From the NCBI GenBank assembly GCA_046299415.1, contig JBKBII010000008.1, forward strand, positions 62,001 through 126,000: a stretch of DNA of 64,000 nt, in the 5' to 3' direction. The DNA comes from JBKBII01 sp046299415. Its GTDB lineage: Bacteria > Pseudomonadota > Gammaproteobacteria > Ectothiorhodospirales > Ectothiorhodospiraceae. The notes beneath the pieces are model-generated. The model worked only from the letters and a program-made list of their open reading frames with translations, had not been told where the DNA came from and ran no database searches. Position numbers and translations under genes: made by a program. This document shows, in pieces, positions 1 to 9,778 of the stretch. Numbering within the stretch: position 1 is the stretch's first letter; the number at the start of each line of letters is the position of its first letter.

Positions 1-340
1 AGGCAATCCGGTCCTTGACCGACCCGAACGCTGCGATCACCACCAGCACCGTTGTGAACGTCGTCAACAGAATCAACGGCATTGACAAGCCGTCCACCCC
101 GAGGTGGTAGTTGACGTTGAACGCCGGAATCCACTGCGCCATTTCCTGAAACTGCATCTCGGCCGTCGTTCGATCGAACCCGAACCACAGAGGCAGACTC
201 ACGACGAAAGCCGCGAGCGCCACCGCGAGGCCGATTTTCTTCGCGACCTCGGGTGCTTCACGACCAGCGAGCAAGACCAACAGTCCGCCGAGGATCGGCA
301 GCCAGGTAACAAGACTCAGGATGGGCCAATTCAAGAACAT
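1..340 (-). CDS. nuoM: NADH-quinone oxidoreductase subunit M (N-terminal part; runs off the window)
   Basis: Antiporter-like membrane subunit of complex I, involved in proton translocation. Only about 113 N-terminal residues are present; the gene continues past position 1. The translation starts MFLNWPILSL and contains the NuoM signature YHLGVDGLSMPLILLT. Two in-frame ATGs exist at 346 and 340. The one at 340 has AAGGA six bases upstream, whereas at 346 the SD would touch the start, so 340 is preferred. It lies 97 bp downstream of nuoL in the same orientation, the usual L-M order. nuoN presumably follows outside the window. Confidence 0.95.
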   Translation of the reverse strand, partial: MFLNWPILSLVTWLPILGGLLVLLAGREAPEVAKKIGLAVALAAFVVSLPLWFGFDRTTAEMQFQEMAQWIPAFNVNYHLGVDGLSMPLILLTTFTTVLVVIAAFGSVKDRIA

Positions 341-437
341 AGTCATTCCTTGACGGGACGCGCCGTTACGCGCCCGTGATCGGGCGACAAATCCGCAAGC
401 GCCCAAAGCACTCGCTCGGGCCGCTCACGGCGGTCAA

Positions 438-2486
438 TCAAATGACGAAAGCGAACATCAGCACCAACAGGCCGATGATCATGCCGAATGCGTAGTGATA
501 CAGGTAACCGCTCTGAACGCCCCGGATGTGGCGGGAAATCCACCCCACGACCCGCGCCGAGCCGTTGACAAAAAAGCCGTCAATGATTGCGCGGTCGCCG
601 ATTCGCCAGAACCAATAACCCAAGCGCCGCGACCCACCGGCAAAGAACCAATCGTTGAAGCGATCGAAGCCGTACTTGTCTTCAAGTACTCGAATGCTCA
701 AACGCATCTTGTGAGCGATCTTCGGCACCACATCGGGATTGACCCGGTACAGGTAATACGCCGTCCCGAGACCAGCCATCGCCAGCCAAAACGGTGCCGT
801 CAACAAACCTTGGAACGTAAACCCGAGGACACCCGTGTAGCTTTCGCCCTTGATCGCGAGAACGTCTTGCTCCGGCAACACAAACACCGACGACTCGAAG
901 AAATCGCCGAACAACATTGGCCCAATGAAATACCCCGCGACCACGGACGGAATCGCAAGCAACACTAGGGGAAGCGTGATCACCCATGAAGACTCTTTCG
1001 GCTTAACGTCATGGTGATCATGGTCGTGCCCTGCGTCGGCGTGCGTCGGGTCCGAACCCGCTGGAGAAGCATCGTGCGCCTCGACATGGTCGTCGTGGTG
1101 CTCAATGTACTTATGCGCATCGTGGTAACGCTCGGGCCCGTGAAAGACGAGAAAGAACATCCGGAACGTGTACAGCGCCGTCACAAAGACGCCGGCCAGC
1201 ACCAACCAGTAGGCAAAAGTCGCACCCGGCGTCTGTGAGTAACCAACAGCCACGATGATGGCGTCCTTGGAATAGAACCCGGCAAAAAACGGAAACCCGA
1301 TGAGTGCCAAAGAACCGATCAATGACGTCCAATATGTGATCGGCATGTGTTTCTTCAGACCGCCCATCGCGCGCATGTCCTGAAGATGGTGCATCGCCAC
1401 GATCACCGAACCCGCCGCGAGAAACAGCAACGCCTTGAAGAAGGCATGCGTCATCAGGTGGAACAACGCTGCCGCGTAGGCCGATGCGCCAAGAGCCACC
1501 GTCATGTAACCCAGCTGCGACAACGTCGAATACGCCACGACCCGTTTGATGTCGTTCTGGACCAGCCCGATCAATCCCATGAAGAACGCCGTGATCGCAC
1601 CGATCACCAGGATGAAACTCAATGCCGCGACCGAGTACTCATACATCGGCGAAAAACGCGCCACCATGAAGATACCGGCCGTGACCATGGTCGCGGCGTG
1701 GATCAGCGCGGAAATCGGCGTCGGACCCTCCATCGAATCAGGTAACCACACATGCAACGGCACCTGGGCCGACTTCCCCATCGCACCGATGAACAGGAAA
1801 ATCAGTGCCAGATCCAGTGCGTTGAACGTCCAGCCCGGCCAGAACGTGATGGTCTGGGTGCTGATCGCCTCGGCCTGTCCGAAAACCTCCGCATAGTTCA
1901 GGCTGCCCGCGTAGTAGACCAGTGCAGCGATCCCTATCAGGAAGCCGAAGTCCCCGACACGGTTGACGATGAACGCCTTCATGTTGGCGTAGATTGCCGT
2001 TGGCCGCTTGTACCAGAAGCCGATCAACAGATAAGAAACCAGCCCGACGGCTTCCCAGCCGAAGAAGATCTGCAGCAGGTTGTTCGCCATCACGAGCATC
2101 AGCATCGAAAAGGTGAACAACGAGATGTAGGCAAAGAAGCGCTGGTAGCCCGGATCTTCCTTCATGTAACCGATGGTGTAGATGTGCACCATCAGCGACA
2201 CGAAGGTCACGACGAGCATCATCATCGCCGTGAGAGTGTCCACCAGAAAACCGATCTCGAAGTGCAGACCGTCGGTCAGCGCCCAAGTGTAGAGCGTTTC
2301 TTCATACACCTCGGCGCCACCAAAGACGTGTGCGTAGAAGGTTACTAACGACATCGCGAACGCAACCGCCACACCTGCGATGGCTACGGTATGGGCCCCC
2401 GCGCGGCCAATCTGCCGTCCGAACAGCCCCGCGATGATGGCACCGGCCAGCGGCGCGAGCACCGCAATCAAGTACACCGAATCCAT
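438..2486 (-). CDS. nuoL: NADH-quinone oxidoreductase subunit L
   Basis: Largest antiporter-like membrane subunit of complex I, with the long lateral helix thought to couple the membrane arm. 682 residues, somewhat longer than the E. coli protein. Multiple hydrophobic segments, the Oxidored_q1 core (GWEAVGLVSYLLIGFW; GAMGKSAQVPLHVWLPDSME; PTPISALIHAATMVTAG) and the HAFFKALLFLAAGSV segment are intact. A His/Asp-rich cytoplasmic or periplasmic loop near residues 455-495 (HHDDHVEAHD, DAGHDHDHHD) is a lineage-specific insertion that could bind metal; this is an inference. The start follows the nuoK stop by four bases and has an AAGGGG SD. Confidence 0.98.
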   Translation of the reverse strand: MDSVYLIAVLAPLAGAIIAGLFGRQIGRAGAHTVAIAGVAVAFAMSLVTFYAHVFGGAEVYEETLYTWALTDGLHFEIGFLVDTLTAMMMLVVTFVSLMVHIYTIGYMKEDPGYQRFFAYISLFTFSMLMLVMANNLLQIFFGWEAVGLVSYLLIGFWYKRPTAIYANMKAFIVNRVGDFGFLIGIAALVYYAGSLNYAEVFGQAEAISTQTITFWPGWTFNALDLALIFLFIGAMGKSAQVPLHVWLPDSMEGPTPISALIHAATMVTAGIFMVARFSPMYEYSVAALSFILVIGAITAFFMGLIGLVQNDIKRVVAYSTLSQLGYMTVALGASAYAAALFHLMTHAFFKALLFLAAGSVIVAMHHLQDMRAMGGLKKHMPITYWTSLIGSLALIGFPFFAGFYSKDAIIVAVGYSQTPGATFAYWLVLAGVFVTALYTFRMFFLVFHGPERYHDAHKYIEHHDDHVEAHDASPAGSDPTHADAGHDHDHHDVKPKESSWVITLPLVLLAIPSVVAGYFIGPMLFGDFFESSVFVLPEQDVLAIKGESYTGVLGFTFQGLLTAPFWLAMAGLGTAYYLYRVNPDVVPKIAHKMRLSIRVLEDKYGFDRFNDWFFAGGSRRLGYWFWRIGDRAIIDGFFVNGSARVVGWISRHIRGVQSGYLYHYAFGMIIGLLVLMFAFVI

Positions 2487-2490
2487 CCGA

Positions 2491-2796
2491 TTACCCCTTC
2501 ATCGCGTCCAAATCCTGGACGTTGATCGTGCGACGGTTGCGGAACAAAAGGACCAGGATCGCCAGACCGATCGCAGCCTCTGCAGCGGCGACGGTCAGGA
2601 TGAAGAACACAAAAACCTGGCCCGCCAAATCGTCGAGAAAGAACGAAAATGCGACGAAATTGATGTTGACGGCGAGAAGCATCAGCTCGATACACATCAA
2701 AAGCAGAATCACGTTTTTTCGATTGACGAAAATACCCGCGACACTGATCGAGAACAGCAGCGCCGCTAAAACCAAAAAATGCGTAAGAGTGATCAT
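2491..2796 (-). CDS. nuoK: NADH-quinone oxidoreductase subunit K
   Basis: Small three-helix membrane subunit (101 residues, the family's standard length) of the complex I membrane arm. The translation begins MITLTHFLVLAALLFS and has the conserved Glu-bearing helix LMCIELMLLAVNINFV, whose Glu is needed for proton pumping in the family, plus the second acidic site in TVAAAEAAIGLAILV. A longer open frame extends upstream to 2835, but that extension is polar and not NuoK-like, so the start at 2796 is chosen. The SD is weak (GGGA). It ends five bases before nuoL begins; 106 bp separate it from nuoJ. Confidence 0.97.
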   Translation of the reverse strand: MITLTHFLVLAALLFSISVAGIFVNRKNVILLLMCIELMLLAVNINFVAFSFFLDDLAGQVFVFFILTVAAAEAAIGLAILVLLFRNRRTINVQDLDAMKG

Positions 2797-2902
2797 GAAA
2801 GGGTTCCCACAGTCGCAGGCGAGCGAGCGACACACGACTCGGCCCTACTGATTGAACATCGATTCGTACGCAGAACGTCCCGATCAAGACTCGGCGGCAT
2901 CA

Positions 2903-3553
2903 TCATCGTGCCTCTGTCTTGGAAGCATCATGCGAGGACGATGCCGAGCCTTTCGCCCCATCGATCGATTCAGCGGCCATGGACACCAGTCTCACGCGCT
3001 GCTCGCGCCGCACCCGAATCTGCTGCGCCGGATCAACATACTTGTTGCCAGCTCGCCGACGCATGGTCAACGAAATCGCCGCGACAATTGCCACGAGCAA
3101 AATCACGGCAGCGATTTCAAACGGATAAACGTACTCGGTATACAGAATCGCACCGAGGGCTTCGGTGTTCGAGTGGTCGGCCGCCACGCGCTCAGGATGG
3201 GCGTCGATCCGCACATACCGCACGATCACCAGCGTCAGCACCGTCGCCATGGCTGTAGCGACAACCAGTCCCAGAGGCAGAAATTCGGCAAAACCTTCAC
3301 GCAAACGTGCGAGGTTGATATCCAACATCATCACGACGAACAAAAACAGCACCATCACCGCACCGACGTACACCAGCACCAATACGATGCCAAGGAACTC
3401 CGCCTCGGCAAGCAACCAGATGGCCGCCGCCGAGAAAAAAGCCAGAACCAGAAACAAGGCCGCGTGAACCGGATTTCGCACCGAAATCATCGCCAGCCCC
3501 GCGCCCAGTAGGATCGCGGAAAACGCATAAAACAAAAACAACTCAAAGCTCAT
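2903..3553 (-). CDS. nuoJ: NADH-quinone oxidoreductase subunit J
   Basis: Membrane subunit of complex I, 216 residues with five predicted helices. The start region (MSFELFLFYAFSAILLGAG), the motif NPVHAALFLVLAFFSAA and the pi-bulge helix FLGIVLVLVYVGAVMVLFLF are typical of NuoJ. The C-terminal 45 residues are polar and poorly conserved, as is common in this subunit. GGAG lies seven bases before ATG 3553. The gene is flanked by unusually long spacers, 282 bp after nuoI and 106 bp before nuoK. Confidence 0.97.
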   Translation of the reverse strand: MSFELFLFYAFSAILLGAGLAMISVRNPVHAALFLVLAFFSAAAIWLLAEAEFLGIVLVLVYVGAVMVLFLFVVMMLDINLARLREGFAEFLPLGLVVATAMATVLTLVIVRYVRIDAHPERVAADHSNTEALGAILYTEYVYPFEIAAVILLVAIVAAISLTMRRRAGNKYVDPAQQIRVRREQRVRLVSMAAESIDGAKGSASSSHDASKTEAR

Positions 3554-3835
3554 GATCGTCTCCGTCCATGGCGGACTGACTCGACACCGACCGAGCGGCC
3601 TTCAGCCTCGAAAGGCCAAAGCCATCGCCGTTGTGTCCCTGCAAACCCAATTGCTGGCCGCAAGATCGCGGACGTTCACCACCAAAACCGCGGATCAAAA
3701 AATCCCATCTGACGACAACAAACGGCCAAAACCAATCGACGCGAAAATGGCGTGAGAACGAACCGAACGCGAGCCGTAGGAGCGCGCGTCCTGCGGTGCG
3801 CGATTCATACAGCCGCGGCACCGCGCCCTGCTCGA

Positions 3836-4324
3836 TCAACGGAACGCGGCGTCGGAGGCGCGAGCCGCCGCAATGTCGTTTTCGAAGCGATCTCCAAGAG
3901 CCAACAATCGATCCTTCGTCATGATCTGCTCACCGCGGCGCTCGAAGTGATACTCATAAATACTGGTTTCCACTATCGAATCGACCGGGCAGGCCTCTTC
4001 GCAAAATCCGCAAAAAATACATTTAAACAGATCGATGTCGTAGCGCGTGGTACGCCGCGTGCCATCGGCGCGCTCTTCTGAATCGATCGTGATCGCCGCC
4101 GCAGGACAGACGGCCTCGCACAATTTGCACGCGATGCAGCGTTCTTCGCCATTGGGATAGCGACGCAAGGCGTGCAATCCCCTGAAGCGCGGTGAAATCG
4201 GCGTCTTTTCGTCGGGATACTGGATGGTGACCTTGCGAGCGAACAGATAGCGACCCGTAAGCCGCATCCCGAGCAACAGCTCGACCAGCAAAAACGACCG
4301 GAACCAATGTGCAATCTTTTGCAT
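3836..4324 (-). CDS. nuoI: NADH-quinone oxidoreductase subunit I
   Basis: Peripheral-arm subunit carrying two [4Fe-4S] clusters (N6a/N6b) that pass electrons towards NuoB. 162 residues. Both ferredoxin-type motifs are complete: CIACKLCEAVCP near residues 60-71 and CIFCGFCEEACP near 99-110. The N-terminal amphipathic helix MQKIAHWFRSFLLVELLLGM anchors it to the membrane. An in-frame ATG lies nine codons upstream at 4351, but ATG 4324 has GAGGGG at good spacing and matches the family start, so it is preferred. Confidence 0.98.
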   Translation of the reverse strand: MQKIAHWFRSFLLVELLLGMRLTGRYLFARKVTIQYPDEKTPISPRFRGLHALRRYPNGEERCIACKLCEAVCPAAAITIDSEERADGTRRTTRYDIDLFKCIFCGFCEEACPVDSIVETSIYEYHFERRGEQIMTKDRLLALGDRFENDIAAARASDAAFR

Positions 4325-4406
4325 CTCGTACACCCCTCGACGCCCGTTCATCGTCGCCGCATCGAAACACCCAAAACGCCTGCCTCAAAGCTTTCGGTAT
4401 TTACCG

Positions 4407-5459
4407 TCAAGCGAACCAGGGCCCCACGCGGAACGCGACCATCACACCCTCGACAAAGATCCACAGGATTGTGATCGGAATGAGGACCTTCCAGCCCAAT
4501 CGCATGATCTGGTCATAGCGATAGCGCGGAAACGTCGCACGGAACCAGAGGAACAGGAACAAAAAGAACGCGGTCTTTGCCAGGAACCAATGGATACCGT
4601 CACCGAGCAACCAGCCGATAAGCGGCCAGTCAGCCATCGCCTGCGGGAGTGGTGACAACCACCCACCGAAAAACAGCAGCGCAGTCAACGCCGCAATCAG
4701 GATCATGTTGGCGTATTCGGCAAGGAAAAACACCGCGAACGCCATGCCCGAGTACTCGACATGAAAGCCCGCAACGATTTCTGACTCACCCTCGGCCACA
4801 TCAAACGGCGCACGGTTCGTCTCCGCGACGCCTGACACGAAATACACGACGGCCAACGGCAATAGCGGCAACCAGAACCAATGGAAAATCGAGCCATCCT
4901 GAGCGCGAACGATTTCACCTAGGTTGAGGCTTCCCGCGGCCATCAGCACGCCGACCAAGGCGAACCCCATTGCGATCTCGTACGCGACGATCTGCGCAGC
5001 GGAGCGCATCGCCCCCATCAGCGCGTACTTCGAGTTCGAGGCCCAGCCCGCGATAATGATTCCGTAAACACCGAGCGACGTGAGCGCCAGCAGATACAAC
5101 AACCCTGCGTTGATATCGGCCAGCGCCATGCCATCGTCGAACGGAATTACCGCCCACGCAGCCAGAGCCGGAGCGATGGCCAACACGGGCGCGGTCAAAA
5201 ACAGAAAGCGATTCGCGTTGGTCGGGACGATTACCTCTTTCATCAAGAGTTTTACGGCGTCCGCGATGGGTTGGAGCAATCCCTTTGGTCCCACCCGATT
5301 GGGCCCCATGCGCACCTGAATGTAACCGATCACCTTGCGCTCGGCGTAGGTGGTGTAGGCAACCGCCAACAACAACGGAATCACAATGAGCTGGATCTTG
5401 ATCAAGATCTGCATCACCGTCGGCAGACCCGCAAAAGCATTCGTCAACCAGTCGAACAT
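4407..5459 (-). CDS. nuoH: NADH-quinone oxidoreductase subunit H
   Basis: Membrane subunit of complex I that forms the quinone chamber with NuoB and NuoD. 350 residues and about eight helices. Diagnostic segments are the matrix-loop signature AERKVIGYIQVRMGPNRVGP, RSAAQIVAYEIAMG, ETNRAPFDVAEGESEIVAGF and the C-terminal RATFPRYRYDQIMRLGWK. The start MFDWLTNAF has GGAG upstream. It ends 82 bp before nuoI and starts 428 bp after nuoG, the longest spacer in this operon. Confidence 0.98.
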   Translation of the reverse strand: MFDWLTNAFAGLPTVMQILIKIQLIVIPLLLAVAYTTYAERKVIGYIQVRMGPNRVGPKGLLQPIADAVKLLMKEVIVPTNANRFLFLTAPVLAIAPALAAWAVIPFDDGMALADINAGLLYLLALTSLGVYGIIIAGWASNSKYALMGAMRSAAQIVAYEIAMGFALVGVLMAAGSLNLGEIVRAQDGSIFHWFWLPLLPLAVVYFVSGVAETNRAPFDVAEGESEIVAGFHVEYSGMAFAVFFLAEYANMILIAALTALLFFGGWLSPLPQAMADWPLIGWLLGDGIHWFLAKTAFFLFLFLWFRATFPRYRYDQIMRLGWKVLIPITILWIFVEGVMVAFRVGPWFA

Positions 5460-5887
5460 TGGCGCTCCATCTCCCTCTGGTGGCCGAAAAGCTCAGGCCG
5501 CTGTATGCCGCCTTTGATCTCGTCCAGACAATCCTCAACTCCGTGCCGCGGTCGACGATCGAGCCAAAGGCCAGCCCGCACCGCTTCGATCTCGGCAGCG
5601 CTTCTCGTTTACAACGCGTCTGCGAGGGTACAGCGGCCGCGCCTCAACGATTCACACCGACAAGCGACGCAACGGCCTGGGCGCCAAATCGAAACGCGCC
5701 CCAGGATCCGCCCAAAATGTGCTCTGCCGTACCCCCTGGTTCGACCCATAGAGCTGTGACACAAATCGTCGAAGGGCTCCAGCCGCCCGACGCCCGCCGC
5801 AGCCTACAAAAAAAAGCAACCAGCGGTCCGAGCACAACGCGAGCGACACCCCAAATACGGCGGCGACTTGCCCCGACCAACACTGGC
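5460..5887. other. Non-coding spacer between nuoG and nuoH
   Basis: 428 bp with no recognisable gene on either strand. Open frames exist, but they give Arg/Ala-rich translations with no domain, and none has a convincing SD. The minus strand ends with GGAGATGGAGCGCCA just before nuoH. No hairpin followed by a T-run was seen, so transcription could read through. An internal promoter for nuoH onward is possible but not demonstrated. Confidence 0.6.
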
Positions 5888-8404
5888 TCAAGCCGCCGAG
5901 GCCTCCAGCAAACGCAGTATCTCGATTCCGTCATCCGCAGCGCAGGTCGCGTCACCCAAAACAGCATTAAGGTGTGTACCCACCGAGACCAACGCGGCAC
6001 AGTCAGGCACGCGATCATCGATCAGTAAATCGACCGAAATCGACTCTCGACGCCCCTTCACTTTCACGTCGGCACGCACGACGCGACCATTTGGCAAACC
6101 CATGCGCGGCGCAATCGCTGCCGGGTTCACACGCAAGGCCGACTCCTCAATCGCGGCGGGTGCTGCCTGCAGCGGAGCGCTGCCGCGAATCAACGCATCC
6201 CCGTGAGCTGCCGAAGCGACACGCATCAAGGTCAGCGCGCCCTCCCTTTGTACCGGGTTCACGACGACCGGTTGAACCAAATGGAAATTGACGTCGTTGT
6301 TCAAATCGACGTCCGTGAGCGCGCGAGACAACCGATCGCGAGCATCGTTCGACGACATCACGCCGTCGCTTTCGGACACCCCCAGAAGATCGCCCAACAC
6401 GCGCCAGACTTTCCATCCCGGTCGCGCAGCCCCCGGTGCTCGCGCGGCCGCGCGGAATGTCTGAAAGCGCCCCTCGGCGTTGGCGAAAGTGCCCGAAGAC
6501 TCGAAAGGCGTCGTCAGCGGCAGTACCCAATCAGCATGAGCACGCAGGTCGTCATCGAGATGTGACGTCAGCGCAATGACCTGTCTCGCCACAGCCGCCA
6601 AAGCCGCGAAAGCACCGGCAGCGCCGCAATCGGCAGTTCCGGATAGTCCTGTCAGCACGAGGGTCGTAGGCGGCTCGCGCTCGTCGGACCACTGAGTCCA
6701 AGGCGCAGCCGGCTCGTCAAGCATCACGCCTCCAACACCCCGGTGAGGCAACGCACCGGCCAGAGCGGCACCGACGCATCCGGCATTGGGCGGCAAATAA
6801 CCGATGGTTGCGCCCGTCGCACGCGCAAGCCACGCGCACAACGCTCGCATTGAAGGCAACGCTGGGCTCATCTGCGCAGCCACGCCGATGATGATCGCGG
6901 CCGGTTGGTCCAGAAGACCCGCGTCCGGTGCGTCATCTGCATCATGACCAGTACCCGCAAAGACCGCCAGCATTGCATCGACGGCGGCCTTACGTTGCCT
7001 GATATCGTCATCACGACCGCCCGCGGCCGTCATCCAGTCGGAGAGACGATCCGACAACACCTTGGGCATCGTGACACCCATTCGCTCCGCGACCGCTTCG
7101 GCTAGAGCAGCCAACGTCGCGACCTGTGTCGCCGAGTCACCGGCGACCTCGGCCGCCGTGGCGTGAGTCAGATCGGACAATTCTGGGCCGATCGACGCAA
7201 CCGCGGCACCGCGCAACGCGGCCTTGCGCAGGCGATGCGCAAACAAAGGCGCCTCGCGACGCGGTGCACAGCCGACGAGCAAGGCGCCGCGCACCCGCTC
7301 GATCGCTTCAAACGAGGTCCCAAGCCACGGGAACACCGGCTCGACGGCCTGATCACTGAAATCGACGCGGTGCAAGCGGCTATCGATTCGGCTGACACCA
7401 CAGGCCCGCAGCACCGCTTGCCCCAAGTACGCCTCTTCAGCCGTCACACAGCCGCCGAACAACGCAGCCGCTGTCGCACCCGACGCGCGAATCGCTTCTG
7501 CAACCGCAGGCAGAGCTTCGTCCCAGGTCACAGCCTCCAGTTGGCCATTGATGCGACGCAACGGTGTCGTGACTCGGTTCTCGCTCGCGTTACCGGCATA
7601 CGAAAAACGATCGCGATCGGCAATCCACGTCTCGTTGATGGCCTCGTTCTCACGCGGCACAACACGAATAAGTTCACCATTACGCGTGTGAATGAACGTG
7701 TTTGAACCCACAGCGTCATGCGGAGATACACCCGCCGTCTGCTCGTACTCCCACGACCGCGCGACATACCGCGAGGGTTTTGCAGTTAGAGCGCCGACCG
7801 GACACAGATCAATTACGTTGCCGGAGAGCTCGTGGCGAACCGTCGTCGCGACGTAGGTCCCGATCCGCATGTTCTCTCCGCGCCCGGTCGCACCGAGTTC
7901 ACGGACCCCAGCGATTTCCTCTCCAAATCGAACACAACGGGTGCAATGGATGCATCGCGTCATCTCGGTTCTGATCAAAGGGCCAATGTCCCTGTCGGCG
8001 ACGACGCGCTTCGCCTCGACGTAATGTGACACCGAACTACCGAAACCCATTGCCACGTCCTGCAGCTCGCATTCACCGCCCTGATCACAAATGGGACAAT
8101 CAAGTGGATGGTTGATCAGCAGAAATTCCATCGTGCCTTTTTGCGCAGCTAGCGCGCGGGCCGACTTGGTGTGGACGACCATGCCGTCCATCACAGGCGT
8201 CGCACAAGCCGGAAGCGGTTTCGGTGCTTTTTCGACCTCGACCAGGCACATCCGGCAGTTTGCTGCGATGGACAATTTCTTGTGATAGCAGAAACGCGGA
8301 ACGGTAACACCCGCGTTGTCCGTCACCTCGATCAGCATCTGGCCCTTGCGCGCCTCGATACTGCGGCCATCGACCTCGACCGTAACTGTATCGGATCCAC
8401 TCAT
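5888..8404 (-). CDS. nuoG: NADH-quinone oxidoreductase subunit G
   Basis: Iron-sulfur subunit of the complex I electron-input module, 838 residues. The N-terminal ferredoxin domain has its [2Fe-2S] cysteines (RFCYHKKLSIAANCRMC, then PACATPV). The His-Cys3 cluster motif HPLDCPICDQGGEC and the CIHCTRCVRF...DLCPVGAL [4Fe-4S] set follow. The C-terminal two-thirds is a molybdopterin-oxidoreductase-like domain that carries no cofactor in this family. An open frame extends to 8482, but ATG 8404 (MSGSDTVTVEVDG) begins directly at the ferredoxin fold and has GGAGCG upstream. The gap from nuoF is 89 bp. Confidence 0.98.
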   Translation of the reverse strand: MSGSDTVTVEVDGRSIEARKGQMLIEVTDNAGVTVPRFCYHKKLSIAANCRMCLVEVEKAPKPLPACATPVMDGMVVHTKSARALAAQKGTMEFLLINHPLDCPICDQGGECELQDVAMGFGSSVSHYVEAKRVVADRDIGPLIRTEMTRCIHCTRCVRFGEEIAGVRELGATGRGENMRIGTYVATTVRHELSGNVIDLCPVGALTAKPSRYVARSWEYEQTAGVSPHDAVGSNTFIHTRNGELIRVVPRENEAINETWIADRDRFSYAGNASENRVTTPLRRINGQLEAVTWDEALPAVAEAIRASGATAAALFGGCVTAEEAYLGQAVLRACGVSRIDSRLHRVDFSDQAVEPVFPWLGTSFEAIERVRGALLVGCAPRREAPLFAHRLRKAALRGAAVASIGPELSDLTHATAAEVAGDSATQVATLAALAEAVAERMGVTMPKVLSDRLSDWMTAAGGRDDDIRQRKAAVDAMLAVFAGTGHDADDAPDAGLLDQPAAIIIGVAAQMSPALPSMRALCAWLARATGATIGYLPPNAGCVGAALAGALPHRGVGGVMLDEPAAPWTQWSDEREPPTTLVLTGLSGTADCGAAGAFAALAAVARQVIALTSHLDDDLRAHADWVLPLTTPFESSGTFANAEGRFQTFRAAARAPGAARPGWKVWRVLGDLLGVSESDGVMSSNDARDRLSRALTDVDLNNDVNFHLVQPVVVNPVQREGALTLMRVASAAHGDALIRGSAPLQAAPAAIEESALRVNPAAIAPRMGLPNGRVVRADVKVKGRRESISVDLLIDDRVPDCAALVSVGTHLNAVLGDATCAADDGIEILRLLEASAA

Positions 8405-8493
8405 ACCTGCTCGCTCCAACGGCTGGCGTGCATGCTCATCGGTCGGATCGACCGCGCGAACGAACAACACGCATTGGCGCAAAACGGTGTCAT

Positions 8494-9774
8494 TCAGGCG
8501 GCCTCGGCCACCAATGACTTGCCGTGGCGAATGTAATGTTCGAACTCGTCACGATAATGCTTGAGGAAACTGCGCACCGGCATCGCCGCGGCATCGCCAA
8601 GGGCACATATGGTGTGGCCTTCGATTTTCGCAGCGACATCGTCGAGCCGATCAAGATCCTCGAGCGTGCCCTCACCTTCGACGATCCGCGTCAGCATGCG
8701 GTAAAGCCAGCCCGTTCCCTCACGGCAAGGCGTGCACTGACCGCAGGACTCTGCGAAGTAAAAACGCGATATCCGTCGCAACACCTGCACCATGTCGGCC
8801 GTCTCGTCGAGGACGATCACTGCGCCAGATCCAAGATACGACCCGACCTTCGCGATCGAGTCGTAGTCCATGTTGACGCCCATCATGACGTCACCGGGCA
8901 CCACGGGCACCGATGAGCCACCGGGGATCACAGCCTTGAGTCGACGGCCGTTTAAAACGCCACCAGCCATCTCGAGTAGATCCCGGAACGGCGTACCGAG
9001 TGGGATTTCGAAGTTGCTCGGATTGTTGACGTGACCTGACACCGAGAACAACTTCTCGCCACCCGACTTTGGCACACCGAGACCGGCGAACCACTCGCCG
9101 CCATGGCGAATGATCGCCGGAATCGAAGCAAGCGACTCGGTATTGTTGATCGTCGTCGGCCGCCCGTAGAGACCGAAATTCGCCGGAAACGGAGGCTTGA
9201 AGCGCGGTTGACCCTTTTTCCCTTCGAGCGACTCGAGCAGCGCGGTCTCTTCCCCGCAAATGTACGCGCCGGCGCCCAGGGATGGATAAAGGTCGAAATC
9301 AAATCCGGAGCCAAGAATGTCGCGCCCGAGATAACCGGCGTCGTAAGCTTCCTTCAACGCTCCGGTAAAGCGAGTATTGACCTCATCCATGAACTCGCCG
9401 CGCATGTAGTTGTAGCCAACCGACGCGCCAATCGCGTAACCGGCGATGGCCATACCCTCGATCAATGCATGCGGATTGAACCGCAAAACGTCTCGGTCTT
9501 TACAGGTACCCGGTTCGGACTCATCGGAATTGCACACGATGTACTTTTGTCCCGGCGAGTTACGGGGCATAAAGGACCACTTCAGCCCCGTCGGAAACCC
9601 GGCGCCACCACGTCCCCGAAGGTTGGACTTCTTGACCTCCTCGATCACATCCTCGGGCGTCAAACCCTCCTTGAAAATCTTCTCAAGTGCCTGATAGCCG
9701 CCAACTGACCGATAGGTCGCTAGCGAATGCGGCTCATCGAGATGGCGGGTCACGAAACAGATCTGATTCGCCAT
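8494..9774 (-). CDS. nuoF: NADH-quinone oxidoreductase subunit F
   Basis: NADH- and FMN-binding subunit of complex I, 426 residues. The glycine-rich nucleotide site is NLRGRGGAGFPTGLKW near residues 55-70, the FMN-contacting region is YICGEETALLESLEG, and the N3 [4Fe-4S] motif is ESCGQCTPCREGT with a fourth Cys in HTICALGD. ATG 9774 (MANQICF) is preferred over ATG 9789, because GAGGA sits nine bases upstream and the first five codons of the longer form overlap the nuoE stop region. nuoE ends at 9779, so the two are tightly coupled. Confidence 0.98.
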   Translation of the reverse strand: MANQICFVTRHLDEPHSLATYRSVGGYQALEKIFKEGLTPEDVIEEVKKSNLRGRGGAGFPTGLKWSFMPRNSPGQKYIVCNSDESEPGTCKDRDVLRFNPHALIEGMAIAGYAIGASVGYNYMRGEFMDEVNTRFTGALKEAYDAGYLGRDILGSGFDFDLYPSLGAGAYICGEETALLESLEGKKGQPRFKPPFPANFGLYGRPTTINNTESLASIPAIIRHGGEWFAGLGVPKSGGEKLFSVSGHVNNPSNFEIPLGTPFRDLLEMAGGVLNGRRLKAVIPGGSSVPVVPGDVMMGVNMDYDSIAKVGSYLGSGAVIVLDETADMVQVLRRISRFYFAESCGQCTPCREGTGWLYRMLTRIVEGEGTLEDLDRLDDVAAKIEGHTICALGDAAAMPVRSFLKHYRDEFEHYIRHGKSLVAEAA

Positions 9775-9778
9775 ATGA

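Noticed and set aside
5652..5891. 79-codon frame in the nuoG-nuoH gap
   Set aside because: Starts inside the end of nuoG, is Arg/Trp/Cys-rich and has no SD or domain.
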